DNA from: Maricaulis sp947259345
Lineage (GTDB): Bacteria; Pseudomonadota; Alphaproteobacteria; Caulobacterales; Maricaulaceae
Assembly (NCBI GenBank): GCA_965217205.1
Contig: OZ244254.1
Location: 2,480,001 to 2,544,000 of the forward strand
Length of the DNA stretch: 64,000 nt
Direction: 5' to 3'
This document shows positions 31,101 to 38,704 of the stretch, piece by piece. Positions within the stretch are counted from its first letter, which is position 1. Each line of letters starts with the position of its first letter. The notes under the pieces are model-generated. The model was not told the origin of the DNA, did not search any database, and saw only the letters and a program-made list of their open reading frames with translations. The position numbers were made by a program, and so were the translations under genes.

Positions 31101-31685
31101 GGAGCGGCGGTCCGGGAAATGCGCGTAATTCTTGCCCTGGCCGGAGAAGTCGGCATAAATTTCAAAGCAATAGCCGACATCGCAGACGATCAGGAATGGC
31201 GGCCAGCCATGCTCCGGCGGCAAGTCCTTGGCATAGGCCTCGGCCTGTTCGCGCGCCTTTCGCATGGCCGTGACCCAGGCATTGGTGCCGCGCTTGGCGG
31301 TCCCTGTCTTGCGATCACCCGCCTCCAGCCCGTGCAATTCGGTCTGCGCTGCATCGACCTTTGACTTGCCGGACTTGGCGCTCTGCTTCGCCTCCAGCAC
31401 GAAATGGCCGCGCTTGTAGAGATCAAGAAAGCGGGTCGAAGTGTGACCATCGGCATGATTGCGGGTGACCGAGCGCTCATAGACATAATCATTGAGATGA
31501 TTGGCTTCCTGCACCGGGTCCGGGTGCGGCTGGCCGATCAGGTCGCAAAGCTCGTTGAGGAAGGATTGGGTATTCGAGCGCTCTGCCCCGCCGGATGCCT
31601 CCCAGCGCGCAATGAACGCGTCCACGATCGCCGGGTCGAGCCCGTCATCCATGTCTGCGTCCGCCATGCTGACCATCCCCGTCAT
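28113..31685 (-). CDS. Single-chain type IIG-like restriction enzyme / DNA methyltransferase
   Basis: This protein of about 1,190 residues combines nuclease, methyltransferase and specificity functions. An N-terminal PD-(D/E)xK-like site is visible (Asp88 ... Glu98-Ala-Lys100 in FVLEAKQ). SAM motif I is DPACGTGNF (437-445), and the adenine-methyltransferase motif IV is NPPF (600-603). The C-terminal third contains the target recognition region. No separate R, M or S subunit is adjacent. AAGGA 5 bases before the ATG at 31685 supports that start; ATGs at 31676 and 31667 are alternatives. The stretch 28830-29480 (residues about 735-952) is clearly poorer in G+C than the rest. The gene sits between gntR and the hydroxyproline genes and is flanked by inverted repeats, so it was probably acquired. 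Confidence 0.9.
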   Translation of the reverse strand: MTGMVSMADADMDDGLDPAIVDAFIARWEASGGAERSNTQSFLNELCDLIGQPHPDPVQEANHLNDYVYERSVTRNHADGHTSTRFLDLYKRGHFVLEAKQSAKSGKSKVDAAQTELHGLEAGDRKTGTAKRGTNAWVTAMRKAREQAEAYAKDLPPEHGWPPFLIVCDVGYCFEIYADFSGQGKNYAHFPDRRSFRVLLEDLRSPVVRERLRAIWTDPHALDPAKKSAEVTRDIAARLAIVARDLEQKHDAETVAMFLMRCLFTMFAEDVDLLKRHSFTRMLEELQAMPDRAHLALEQLWTDMDTGSALNAWIREPVRKFNGGLFRDARALPLTAEMVAELTIAARRDWRDVEPAIFGTLLEQALDKKERHKLGAHYTPRAYVERLVTPTLIEPLRDDWRDVMVECQALIEDGKTDEALREARRFHESLCETRVLDPACGTGNFLYVAMEMMKKLEGDVVDFITELGGEATLEFQGHTVDPHQFLGIELNPRAAAIAELVLWIGFIKWQLKTGGQDVVRDPVLKDFHNIECRDAVLDYRERTLRLDDNGKPVSRWDGETMKAHPVTGENVPDESARVEIYDYADPKPAVWPKADFIVGNPPFIGKGGLRSDLGDGYTEALWAAHRDMPKSADFVMYWWNQAARLTAAAAKKGGGGQPRRFGFITTNSIRQTFNRRVIEKALSGKPPLSLIYAIPDHPWMKSADRAAVRISMTVAGPGEACDGKLETVVSESALHTDQPIVKVSGQVGAIRAQLKTGARVSAVVSLLANRALSWNGMMLAAAGFVLEPHQALRLSEVSEQAKGMIRPYKHGFELARRPVGRFVVDTFGYQDPREWSHSPELVQFLIENVKPQRDAARDKAFRENWWLFGRSRPTLRAALEDLPRYIATTETSKHRHFQFLDAKTVPDHMVVAIATSRGDVFSILASRVHCRWALAAGARLGVGNDPRYSKSRCFDPFPFPDLTDKPALKSRLGDLGERLDAHRKAVLDRHDFLTMTKLYNVLERVRALDAGKAGEPPLTDAERDIYDAGLVGTLKSIHDDIDAAVFEVYGWPADLDDEAILERLVALNLERHEEERRGQIRWLRPDFQIPRFAPKSAKGKQDDLDLGAAAVVETGAKLPALPAKDRRAQARIVRELLETATGPVTPDTLARRLSGKNTKAKINRVRDMLDVMEALGQAELDEEGRYFLAG

Positions 31686-31803
31686 CAAGTCCTTCACGAC
31701 TGTATGCGGCGCCTGCCCGGCGCGGCAATGCTGGATTGTGGGCGGTGGCAGCGGGGAGAGACGGAGAAGCCCCGCCTCACTTTTCCTCAAACACCCAAAC
31801 CTC

Positions 31804-31947
31804 CGTCATCCTCCGGTGACCGCGCAGCGGGCATCCGGGGGACCTCGGCCAGCCCCATGAAGCGTGAGCAAGCCGGTAGAGGCAAGACGATTGGCGGGGT
31901 GGCGGAGGTCCCCCGGATCGCGGCCACGCCGCGACCGTGGGATGACG
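31804..31947. repeat. Long intergenic inverted-repeat element (5' side of the RM gene)
   Basis: The arms 31804-31846 and 31905-31947 are 43 bases each. They match exactly at the outer 8 bases (CGTCATCC / GGATGACG) and at the inner 14 (ATCCGGGGGACCTC / GAGGTCCCCCGGAT), with a variable middle. The loop holds a further GCCAGCCCC/GGGGTGGC pairing. The design (CGTCATCC...ATCCGGGGGACCTC) is that of a dispersed alphaproteobacterial palindromic repeat. It has no coding content. Confidence 0.75.
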
Positions 31948-31971
31948 GGCGTGGCATGGAAGCGCCGGGCT

Positions 31972-32970
31972 TCACCCCACCGTAAATCCACCCGCATAGG
32001 GGTCGCGATCATCGACCCAGATTGTGTTGATGCCGGTCTGGATGGCCCAGCCCTTGATGCTGGGGATGATGGCGGCGTGGTCGCCGATTGTGGTCGCGGC
32101 CTCCACCTTCCCCTCAAACAGGCTGCCGATCAGGCTTTCATGGATGAAGTCGTCGCCGGGCCTGAGCTCACCTCTTGCCGCGAGCTGGGCCATGCGGGCG
32201 CTGGTGCCGGTGCCGCAGGGGGAGCGGTCAATGGCGCGTTCGCCGTAGAAAACGGCATTGCGGGCCTGGGCCCTGGGATCGCGGGGACGGCCGGTCCACA
32301 GGGCATGGCTGACGCCGGCCACGCGGGGGTCATCGGGATGGCTGAGCGTGACAGCCTCGTTGGCGGCAGCGCGGACGAGCGGGCTGAGGCGGAGGATGTC
32401 GGCGACGCTCATTTCGTCGAGATCGGCATAGCCGGGCTGGGGCTCGATGATGGCGTAGTAATTGCCGCCATAGGCGATATCGACGGTGATGGCCTGCCAG
32501 CCGGGAATGTCCAGCATCAGACCAGTGACAGCGAGATAGGAGGCGATATTGCGGATCCGCACGCCAGCGACGCGGTCGCCCTGCCAGTCGATTTCAGCTT
32601 CGATCCGGCCGGCGGGCGCGTCGAGTTTCACCTGCTGGCGATCGGCCGGTGTGAAGACGCCGTTTTCCAGCGCCATGGTCAGCGCGCCAATCGTGCCATG
32701 GCCGCACATGGGCAGGCAGCCGGAGGTCTCGATGAAGAGGATGGAGGCGTCGGCATCGTCCGAACAGGGCGGGTAGAACATCGCCCCGGACATCATGTCA
32801 TGGCCGCGCGGCTCGAACATGAGCGAGCGCCTGATCCAGTCATGGTGGGCGATGAAGTCCGCCCGCTTCTCCGCCATGTCCGCGCCCTTGAGGAAGGGTA
32901 GCGGGCCGGTGATCAGGCGGACCGGATTGCCACAGGCATGACCGTCCAGGCATTGAAAGACATGGCGCAT
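31972..32970 (-). CDS. 4-hydroxyproline 2-epimerase (proline racemase family)
   Basis: This 332-residue enzyme of the proline racemase family has both catalytic cysteines: Cys89 in LPMCGHGTIG and Cys252 in RSPCGTGTS. Having both argues for racemase/epimerase activity rather than for the dehydratase branch, which replaces the first Cys by Ser or Thr. The expected reaction is trans-4-hydroxy-L-proline to cis-4-hydroxy-D-proline. The next gene upstream encodes a DapA-family protein that fits a later step, supporting hydroxyproline catabolism. The D-hydroxyproline dehydrogenase and the final semialdehyde dehydrogenase are not in the window. Confidence 0.88.
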   Translation of the reverse strand: MRHVFQCLDGHACGNPVRLITGPLPFLKGADMAEKRADFIAHHDWIRRSLMFEPRGHDMMSGAMFYPPCSDDADASILFIETSGCLPMCGHGTIGALTMALENGVFTPADRQQVKLDAPAGRIEAEIDWQGDRVAGVRIRNIASYLAVTGLMLDIPGWQAITVDIAYGGNYYAIIEPQPGYADLDEMSVADILRLSPLVRAAANEAVTLSHPDDPRVAGVSHALWTGRPRDPRAQARNAVFYGERAIDRSPCGTGTSARMAQLAARGELRPGDDFIHESLIGSLFEGKVEAATTIGDHAAIIPSIKGWAIQTGINTIWVDDRDPYAGGFTVG

Positions 32971-32989
32971 GGCGCGCTCCGAAACCGGC

Positions 32990-33910
32990 CTAGTGGGCCA
33001 GGACCGAGGGCAGTTTGATCGGCCGCGTATCGCGCGCCGTCTCGACCATCTCGATCACGGCCTTGCGGCGCGCGCCCGTGAGCGGCATGCGCGGCATGCG
33101 GACCCGCTCCGAGCCGCGGCCCATCACCTGCTCCGCCAGTTTGATCGACTGGACGAGATCATGCTCGGCATCGAGATGCAGCAGCGGCATGAACCAGCGA
33201 TAGATGGCGCGGGCGGTTTCCAGATCACCGCTCTCGACCGCCTCCCAGAGCGCGATCGACTCGGCCGGGAAGGCATTGGTCAGGCCGGAGACCCAGCCCA
33301 CGGCGCCGAGCAGGATTTCCTCCAGCGCGACATCATCGAGGCCGGCAAAGACCCGATAGCGATCGCCGCAGCGATTGAGAATATCGGTGATCCGGCGCGG
33401 ATCGGGCGCGCTCTCCTTGATCGCCACCAGGGTCTCGACATCACCCAGCCGCTCCAGCGTGTCGAGCGAGATCGAGACGCGATAGGCGGGCGGATTGTTG
33501 TAGAGCATGACCGGCAGGGAGGTGGCGCCGGCGACGGTGCGGATATGCGCCTCAAGCTCGGCCTCGGTCGGGACATAGACCATGGCCGGCAGCAGCATCA
33601 GCCCGTCCGCGCCGATCCGGGCCGCATCGACGGCATAGGTGCGGGCCAGGTCCGTGGTCAGCTCGGACACGCCGGTGAGGACCGGAATACGGCCATCCAC
33701 CGTGTCGACAATGCGCGCCAGGACCTGGCGCTTCTCCTCGGCGGTGAGGGAATTATTCTCGCCGACCGTGCCCATGGCGATGAGACCATGAACGCCGTCC
33801 TCGACCAGCCCCGCCACGACCGCCGCCGTGGCGTCGAGATCAACCGAGAGATCCTCGGCAAATTGTGTTGTCGCCGCCGGAAAGACGCCGCCCCAGTTTG
33901 CTGTCGTCAT
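32990..33910 (-). CDS. DapA-family lyase, probable pyrroline-4-hydroxy-2-carboxylate deaminase
   Basis: This 306-residue DHDPS/NAL-family TIM barrel has the Schiff-base lysine Lys165 in VAIKES and Tyr137 in MLYNNP. The GTVGEN segment near residue 47 matches the family. Next to a hydroxyproline epimerase, the likely reaction is deamination of pyrroline-4-hydroxy-2-carboxylate to 2-oxoglutarate semialdehyde. This comes from context, since DapA paralogues are hard to separate by sequence. The ATG at 33910 has AGAAGGG about 7 bases upstream. It is the first gene of a two-gene operon with the epimerase. Confidence 0.85.
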   Translation of the reverse strand: MTTANWGGVFPAATTQFAEDLSVDLDATAAVVAGLVEDGVHGLIAMGTVGENNSLTAEEKRQVLARIVDTVDGRIPVLTGVSELTTDLARTYAVDAARIGADGLMLLPAMVYVPTEAELEAHIRTVAGATSLPVMLYNNPPAYRVSISLDTLERLGDVETLVAIKESAPDPRRITDILNRCGDRYRVFAGLDDVALEEILLGAVGWVSGLTNAFPAESIALWEAVESGDLETARAIYRWFMPLLHLDAEHDLVQSIKLAEQVMGRGSERVRMPRMPLTGARRKAVIEMVETARDTRPIKLPSVLAH

Positions 33911-34070
33911 GATGTGTCCCTTCTCGTCCCGGAGCCGGCCTTCCGGCCGCGCTCCGATCCCTGTTCCGCTTCGGTCTGGCCGGCTTCGTTCTGATCCGGG
34001 CCGGGCTGATGTCCGGCCCATCCGGGTTCAGCCTGTCACTCCCGACGCCGGAAATCGACTGAATCCCAAA

Positions 34071-34087
34071 TTGGATACAATATCCAA
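34071..34087. promoter_or_regulatory. Candidate GntR-type operator
   Basis: TTGGATA (34071-34077) and TATCCAA (34081-34087) are exact reverse complements around CAA, in an A+T-rich island within the divergent region between the hydroxyproline genes and the metalloprotease gene. FadR-subfamily GntR proteins bind short dyads of this kind (TTGTATACAA-like). It is the best candidate site for the GntR regulator encoded at 27202-27900. Confidence 0.55.
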
Positions 34088-34153
34088 AATGGTCAAGCCG
34101 TCCGGGTGACACTCCCGCCAAGCTCGTCTAGCGTCGCCACAAAGAAGGGGATG

Positions 34154-36667
34154 ATGACCACCATGAAGACCACCACGAAGATGCTCACAATGATCGCCGC
34201 CTGCGCGCTCGCCTGTTCCGCCCTGACCCCGATCGCGGCTGCCCAGGACGAAACCAGCTGGGCCGGGACGATTGAAAACCTTGAACTGCGTGAAGGGTTT
34301 ATCCCGCTTTACATCGATGCATCCGATGGTCGGATTCTCGCCCGTCTGGACGTCGGCGAAGGCGATGATCTGGGTCGCATGATCTATACAGCCCGCATGA
34401 CATCCGGCCTCGGCTCCAACCCGATCGGCATTGATCGCGGTCTGGGCTCAAGCTCTGAAATCCTTCGCTTTTTCCGGGTGAATGACCAGGTCTTCGCGGA
34501 GTTCGAGAACACCGGCTACCGGGCCGACGGCGCCGGTCCGGACGAAGCCGCCGCCACCCGCAATTCCTTCGCCCGCTCCATCGTCTGGTCGACCGACATC
34601 ATCGCCGAGGAGAACGGTCAGGTCCTCATCGACCTGTCCGGCTTTCTCAAGCGCGATCCGGTCGGCACGATCGATCAACTGAGCAATAGCGGGCAAGGCT
34701 CGTTCTCGATTGCCGAAGACCGCTCTGCCCCGATCACGGACACGGCCCTCGCCTTCCCGGACAATGTTGAAATCGATACGCTTTTGACGCTGACAGGATC
34801 CAGCCCGGGATCCGAAGTGCGCGCGGTCACCCCAGCCCCGAACGCGGTGACAATGACCGTCCACCACTCCTTCGTGGCCCTGCCGGATGAGGGCTATGAA
34901 GCGCGCGAGGCGGATGACCGGTCCGGCGCGATCACGCTCGATTTCTACGATATGGCAACGCCGCTGACCGATCCGGTCCGACGCTCGCTCGCCCTGCGCC
35001 ATCGCCTGGAACGTGTTGATCCGTCAGCACAATCCGGCCCGGTCGTCGAACCCATCATCTATTATCTCGACCGCGGCACACCGCCGCAAATCCGCGACGC
35101 CCTCATTGAAGGCGGAAACTGGTGGGCCGAAGCCTTTGAAGCGGCCGGCTATGAGGACGCATTCCGCGTCGAACTCCTGCCCGAAGGCGCCCACCCGCTG
35201 GATGTGCGCTACAATGTCATCCAATGGGTCCACCGGCAGACCCGCGGCTGGTCCTATGGCGGTTCCGTCATCGATCCGCGCACCGGCGAAATCCTCAAGG
35301 GGCACGTCATTCTCGGCTCCCAGCGCGTGCGTCAGGACCGGATGATTTTCGAAGGCCTGGTCGGGGTCGAGCAAACGGGGAGCGGCGGCGCGGATGATCC
35401 GCTGGAACTCGCCCTCGCCCGCATCCGCCAGCTCTCCGCGCACGAGATCGGCCACACGATCGGCCTCGCCCACAATTTCGCTGCCAGCGTCTCGGACCGG
35501 GCTTCCGTGATGGATTATCCCGCCCCGCTGGTCACGCTGGATGCGGATGGCGCGATCGATACCCGCCAGGCCTATGACAGCGGCATTGGCGCCTGGGACC
35601 GGATTGCCATTACCTGGCTCTACGGAGAGTTCGGAGAGGGCGAACGCGAAGCAGCCGCGCTCGACGAGATTCTCTACGGAGCTCGGGCCAATGGTCTGCT
35701 CTACATCACCGACCGCCACGCCCGCGGCAATGCCAGCGGCCACCCGCTCGCCAATCTCTGGGATAATGGCGCTGACCCGATCGCCATGCTGAATGAAACC
35801 ATGGCCGTGCGCGCGCGTGCCCTCGCCGGTTTCGGACAGAATGTCCTCGCCCATGGGCAACCGGCCAGTTCGCTGCGTCAGATCCTGTCGCCGATCTATC
35901 TCTATCATCGCTACCAGGTCGAGGCGGCGGCCAAGGCCATTGGCGGCGTTACGTTCGAGTACGGGCTGAACCGTCGCGACCTGGTTGGCATGGCGTCGGT
36001 TGCCGCCGAAGACCAGGACAGGGCGCTCGCCGCCCTGCTGGCCACGCTGGATCCGCAGGCCCTCGATATTTCGGACGACATTCTCGCCCTGATGATGCCG
36101 GCACCCTTTGCCGACTACGACGCGGCGGCCACGCGCGAGCTCTTCCGCTCCAACGCCTATCCGGCCTTCTCGCGAAGCGGAGCTGCCGCCGCTTCCGGGC
36201 GCATCACCCTGCAGGCCCTGCTCAACCCGGCGCGCCTGTCGCGGCTGGCCGACCAGGCCGCTCGCGATGACAGTCGCATGAGCCTCACCAGGCTTCTGGA
36301 TGCGGTTGAGGATCAGCTTTTCGACACGCCGCGCGACGAAGCGGCGCGACTGACCCCGATCCGCCACGCTCTGCAGACGGAATATGTCGCACAACTGATG
36401 GAAGTCCTCGCCGCTGACCCGACCGTACCGGCAGCGGCGGCCCGGCTTCGGCTTGAAGCCATTGCCCGCAATGAGCCCTCCCGCCGACGTGATGATGCGG
36501 AGGCAGCCCACCAGCTCTGGCTGGCCCGCGCGGCACGCGCCGGGCTGGACCGTCATGACGCCGGCGAGACACCGGAACTGGTCGAGACCCGCATTCCGCC
36601 CGGCAGTCCGATCGGTGCGGATACGTGCTGGCATTGCGACAGTGCCAGCCTGCTCGGCCTGGAATGA
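34154..36667 (+). CDS. Secreted zinc-dependent metalloprotease (metzincin type)
   Basis: This protein of about 837 residues has a signal peptide (hydrophobic MLTMIAACALACSALTPIAA, cleaved near AAQDE). The zinc site HEIGHTIGLAH starts at about residue 430, with Glu431 as base and a third histidine at 440, which is the extended metzincin motif. The arrangement matches the bacterial 'zinc-dependent metalloprotease' group with DUF5118/DUF5117-like N-terminal and DUF4953-like catalytic parts. GAAGG upstream favours the ATG at 34154; 34151 and 34163 are possible. The C-terminus carries a CWHC motif. It overlaps the next lipoprotein gene, suggesting joint export or function. Confidence 0.88.
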   Translation: MTTMKTTTKMLTMIAACALACSALTPIAAAQDETSWAGTIENLELREGFIPLYIDASDGRILARLDVGEGDDLGRMIYTARMTSGLGSNPIGIDRGLGSSSEILRFFRVNDQVFAEFENTGYRADGAGPDEAAATRNSFARSIVWSTDIIAEENGQVLIDLSGFLKRDPVGTIDQLSNSGQGSFSIAEDRSAPITDTALAFPDNVEIDTLLTLTGSSPGSEVRAVTPAPNAVTMTVHHSFVALPDEGYEAREADDRSGAITLDFYDMATPLTDPVRRSLALRHRLERVDPSAQSGPVVEPIIYYLDRGTPPQIRDALIEGGNWWAEAFEAAGYEDAFRVELLPEGAHPLDVRYNVIQWVHRQTRGWSYGGSVIDPRTGEILKGHVILGSQRVRQDRMIFEGLVGVEQTGSGGADDPLELALARIRQLSAHEIGHTIGLAHNFAASVSDRASVMDYPAPLVTLDADGAIDTRQAYDSGIGAWDRIAITWLYGEFGEGEREAAALDEILYGARANGLLYITDRHARGNASGHPLANLWDNGADPIAMLNETMAVRARALAGFGQNVLAHGQPASSLRQILSPIYLYHRYQVEAAAKAIGGVTFEYGLNRRDLVGMASVAAEDQDRALAALLATLDPQALDISDDILALMMPAPFADYDAAATRELFRSNAYPAFSRSGAAAASGRITLQALLNPARLSRLADQAARDDSRMSLTRLLDAVEDQLFDTPRDEAARLTPIRHALQTEYVAQLMEVLAADPTVPAAAARLRLEAIARNEPSRRRDDAEAAHQLWLARAARAGLDRHDAGETPELVETRIPPGSPIGADTCWHCDSASLLGLE

Positions 36668-37722
36668 TGGGCAAGGTCGCCGTCGCGGGTGGCGCGGTAT
36701 GTATGCTGGTGCTCGCCGCGTGCTCGCCACCACAGGAGACGCCCGCCGCAACCGCCTGGTCTCTGACACCCCAGGAGAGCGGGGTTTCGACGTCACTGCG
36801 AGGTCTGAGCATCGTGTCGAACGAGGTCGTGTGGATCGGCGCGCCGGGCGGACAAGTCCTGCGCACGGTGGATGGCGGTGAACACTGGCACGTCACCACC
36901 GCGAACCTGGCTGAGGGTGCCGATCTGCGCTCCGCCCACGGCTTCGACGCCAACACCGCCCTGTTCATCACCGCCGGCCAACCGGCGCGTATCCTGCGCA
37001 CAGAGGATGGCGGCGCGACTTTCCGGTTGATCTGGGAGGATGAGAGCGGGGCAGCCTTCTTCGACAGCCTGGCCTTCTGGGACGATCAGCGCGGCCTTGC
37101 CTTTTCCGACCCGGTCGACGGCGCCTTCCTCGTCTTGCGGACGCTGGATGGTGGCGCCAGCTGGACGGCCCTCGACACACTGCCTGATCCGCTGGATGGC
37201 GAAGCGGGCTTTGCCGCCTCCAACTCCTCGATCGCGCTTGGCCCGGAAGGCTGCGCCTATATCGGTACCGGGGGCGGCGTCGTCGCGCGCGTTCTGCGCA
37301 GTTGCGATTTCGGCGACAGCTGGACGGCGCTCGACACGCCGATGGCTGCCGGCAGTGGCGGCGCGGGCATTTTCGCCGTCACAATAAGCGCCGATGGGGT
37401 CCTGGCCGTCAGCGGCGGAGACTATCAACAGCCCGACGCGAGGGCTGGCAATTTTGCCCTGTCGCGCGATGCAGGTGAAAGCTGGATGACCGTGGCCTCC
37501 CCGCCCGGCGGGTATCGCTCCGATCTGGTCGAACAATCAGGGCGCTGGCTGAGCGTCGGGACGAATGGCGTCGACACCGGCGGGTGGCAGGACGACCAGA
37601 TCGTCTGGCAACCGACCGTCTGGCCGATCGAGGCACCCAATGCGGTCGCTTTCGCGCCCTCCGGCGAGGTTGGCTGGATCATCGGCGCGAATGGCGGGAT
37701 CTGGCGGGTCAGACCGCAATGA
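36664..37722 (+). CDS. Asp-box (BNR/YCF48-like) beta-propeller lipoprotein
   Basis: This 352-residue protein begins with a lipoprotein signal; the lipobox LAAC places the lipidated cysteine at residue 20. Repeated Asp-box motifs follow (LRTVDGGEHW, LRTEDGGATF, LRTLDGGASW, LSRDAGESW), typical of sialidase-like or YCF48-like propellers. It is probably attached to the outer membrane or periplasmic side. The ATG at 36664 overlaps the protease stop, so the two are co-translated. The function is not known. A role in assembling or assisting the protease is only a guess from context. Confidence 0.85.
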   Translation: MMGKVAVAGGAVCMLVLAACSPPQETPAATAWSLTPQESGVSTSLRGLSIVSNEVVWIGAPGGQVLRTVDGGEHWHVTTANLAEGADLRSAHGFDANTALFITAGQPARILRTEDGGATFRLIWEDESGAAFFDSLAFWDDQRGLAFSDPVDGAFLVLRTLDGGASWTALDTLPDPLDGEAGFAASNSSIALGPEGCAYIGTGGGVVARVLRSCDFGDSWTALDTPMAAGSGGAGIFAVTISADGVLAVSGGDYQQPDARAGNFALSRDAGESWMTVASPPGGYRSDLVEQSGRWLSVGTNGVDTGGWQDDQIVWQPTVWPIEAPNAVAFAPSGEVGWIIGANGGIWRVRPQ

Positions 37723-37724
37723 AA

Positions 37725-37752
37725 ACGGGCCCGGCTTGCTGCCGGGCCCGTC
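37725..37752. terminator. Bidirectional intrinsic terminator
   Basis: ACGGGCCCGGC (37725-37735) pairs perfectly with GCCGGGCCCGT (37741-37751) around a TTGCT loop. On the minus strand a TTTT run follows directly, which fits termination of the TorF-like porin transcript. The plus-strand lipoprotein transcript reaches the same stem. Confidence 0.85.
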
Positions 37753-37782
37753 TACCCACAACAACACGCAGACCGGCGATGA

Positions 37783-38454
37783 TCAGTCGCCAAAGCTCTG
37801 CGAGAAGGTCACGACGATGCTCTCATCGCCGCCATCGGAGAGGTCGTGATAGCGCAGATCCCAGCCGACATTGCCGAAGACCGAGCCGGACACGCCGAGC
37901 TGATAGTCTTCATAATCGGCGCCCGGGAAGTCGTCGAAGCGGCTCGCGCCGATGCGGCCATCGACACTGATACCTTCAAAGATCTCCATCCCGAGGCCGG
38001 TTTCGAGATACCAGGCCTGACCGGTCTCGCCGTAGAATTCGGGGGAGTAGGAGAGCTTGGCATCCCAGCTCACCGGGCCGAAGCCACGACCAATCCCGCC
38101 ATAGAATTCAACGAAGTTCTGGTCCCCGCCAGCGCTCGGGCTGTCGGGATAGGCGTAATAGATCACGCCGATATCATAGTCGAAGCCTGCGCCCGAGAAG
38201 GCGTAACCGCCGTAGAGGTCGAGCTCCATCGTTGTGTCATCCTGGAAGTCGACACTTGAAGCCCAGACACCGACATAGAAGCCCTCGGCCTCAACATCGA
38301 AACCACCGGAGATGGCCGGACCACTATCGGTCTGGGTGACGCCGCGGAAGATATAGTCGGATCCGAGCGCGACATTACCGGTGACCTCCTGGGCAGCAAC
38401 CGGGGCGGTAAGGGCGCAGGCCGCGAGGCCGAAAGCGAGAGATTTGATTTTCAT
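37783..38454 (-). CDS. TorF-family putative porin (outer membrane beta-barrel)
   Basis: This 223-residue protein has a signal peptide (MKIKSLAFGLAACALTAPVAAQ) followed by alternating beta-strand sequence (SDYIFRGVTQTDSGPAISGG) and a C-terminal strand ending in FSQSFGD. The N-terminal SDYIFRG..Q pattern is characteristic of the TIGR02001/TorF group. These genes often accompany ammonium transporter and PII genes in proteobacteria. Here it lies 250 bases downstream of the ammonium transporter gene on the same strand. A clear AGGAG precedes the ATG. The permeating solute is unknown. Confidence 0.88.
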   Translation of the reverse strand: MKIKSLAFGLAACALTAPVAAQEVTGNVALGSDYIFRGVTQTDSGPAISGGFDVEAEGFYVGVWASSVDFQDDTTMELDLYGGYAFSGAGFDYDIGVIYYAYPDSPSAGGDQNFVEFYGGIGRGFGPVSWDAKLSYSPEFYGETGQAWYLETGLGMEIFEGISVDGRIGASRFDDFPGADYEDYQLGVSGSVFGNVGWDLRYHDLSDGGDESIVVTFSQSFGD

Positions 38455-38704
38455 GACTTACTCCTGGGTGGAAGATCAAGTGTTGATGGTCTGGATTTCC
38501 TGAGACTCCGGTCAGCGGGGCGGGAGCGCAGCTCTCCCGTTGACCGCGTGATGACCGGCGCGGATCTCAGTGTCTGTGGGTGGGTCGGCGAGGACCGACG
38601 CTCCCAGGTTGAAGAAGTGGTCTGACCTGGTTCCGGGACGGCCCCGTCCGGCGGCGGACCGGGATCTGGTAGGGCAGGCCCTCCGGATCCGGCCGCTCGA
38701 GCCG
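38455..38704. other. 250-base gap between amt and the porin gene
   Basis: No gene is supported here. In particular, no PII (glnK) coding sequence is present, although PII genes usually lie beside amt. Several G+C-rich stems can be drawn, but none has a T-tract. The AGGAG of the porin gene is at its left edge. Confidence 0.6.

Noticed and set aside
29763..31364. Open frame of 533 codons antisense to the restriction-methyltransferase
   Set aside because: The opposite strand carries intact SAM and NPPF motifs. The antisense product has no domain features.
35024..36796. Open frame of 590 codons antisense to the metalloprotease gene
   Set aside because: It runs over the protease and lipoprotein genes, both of which have signal peptides and family motifs. 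The antisense translation has no family features.
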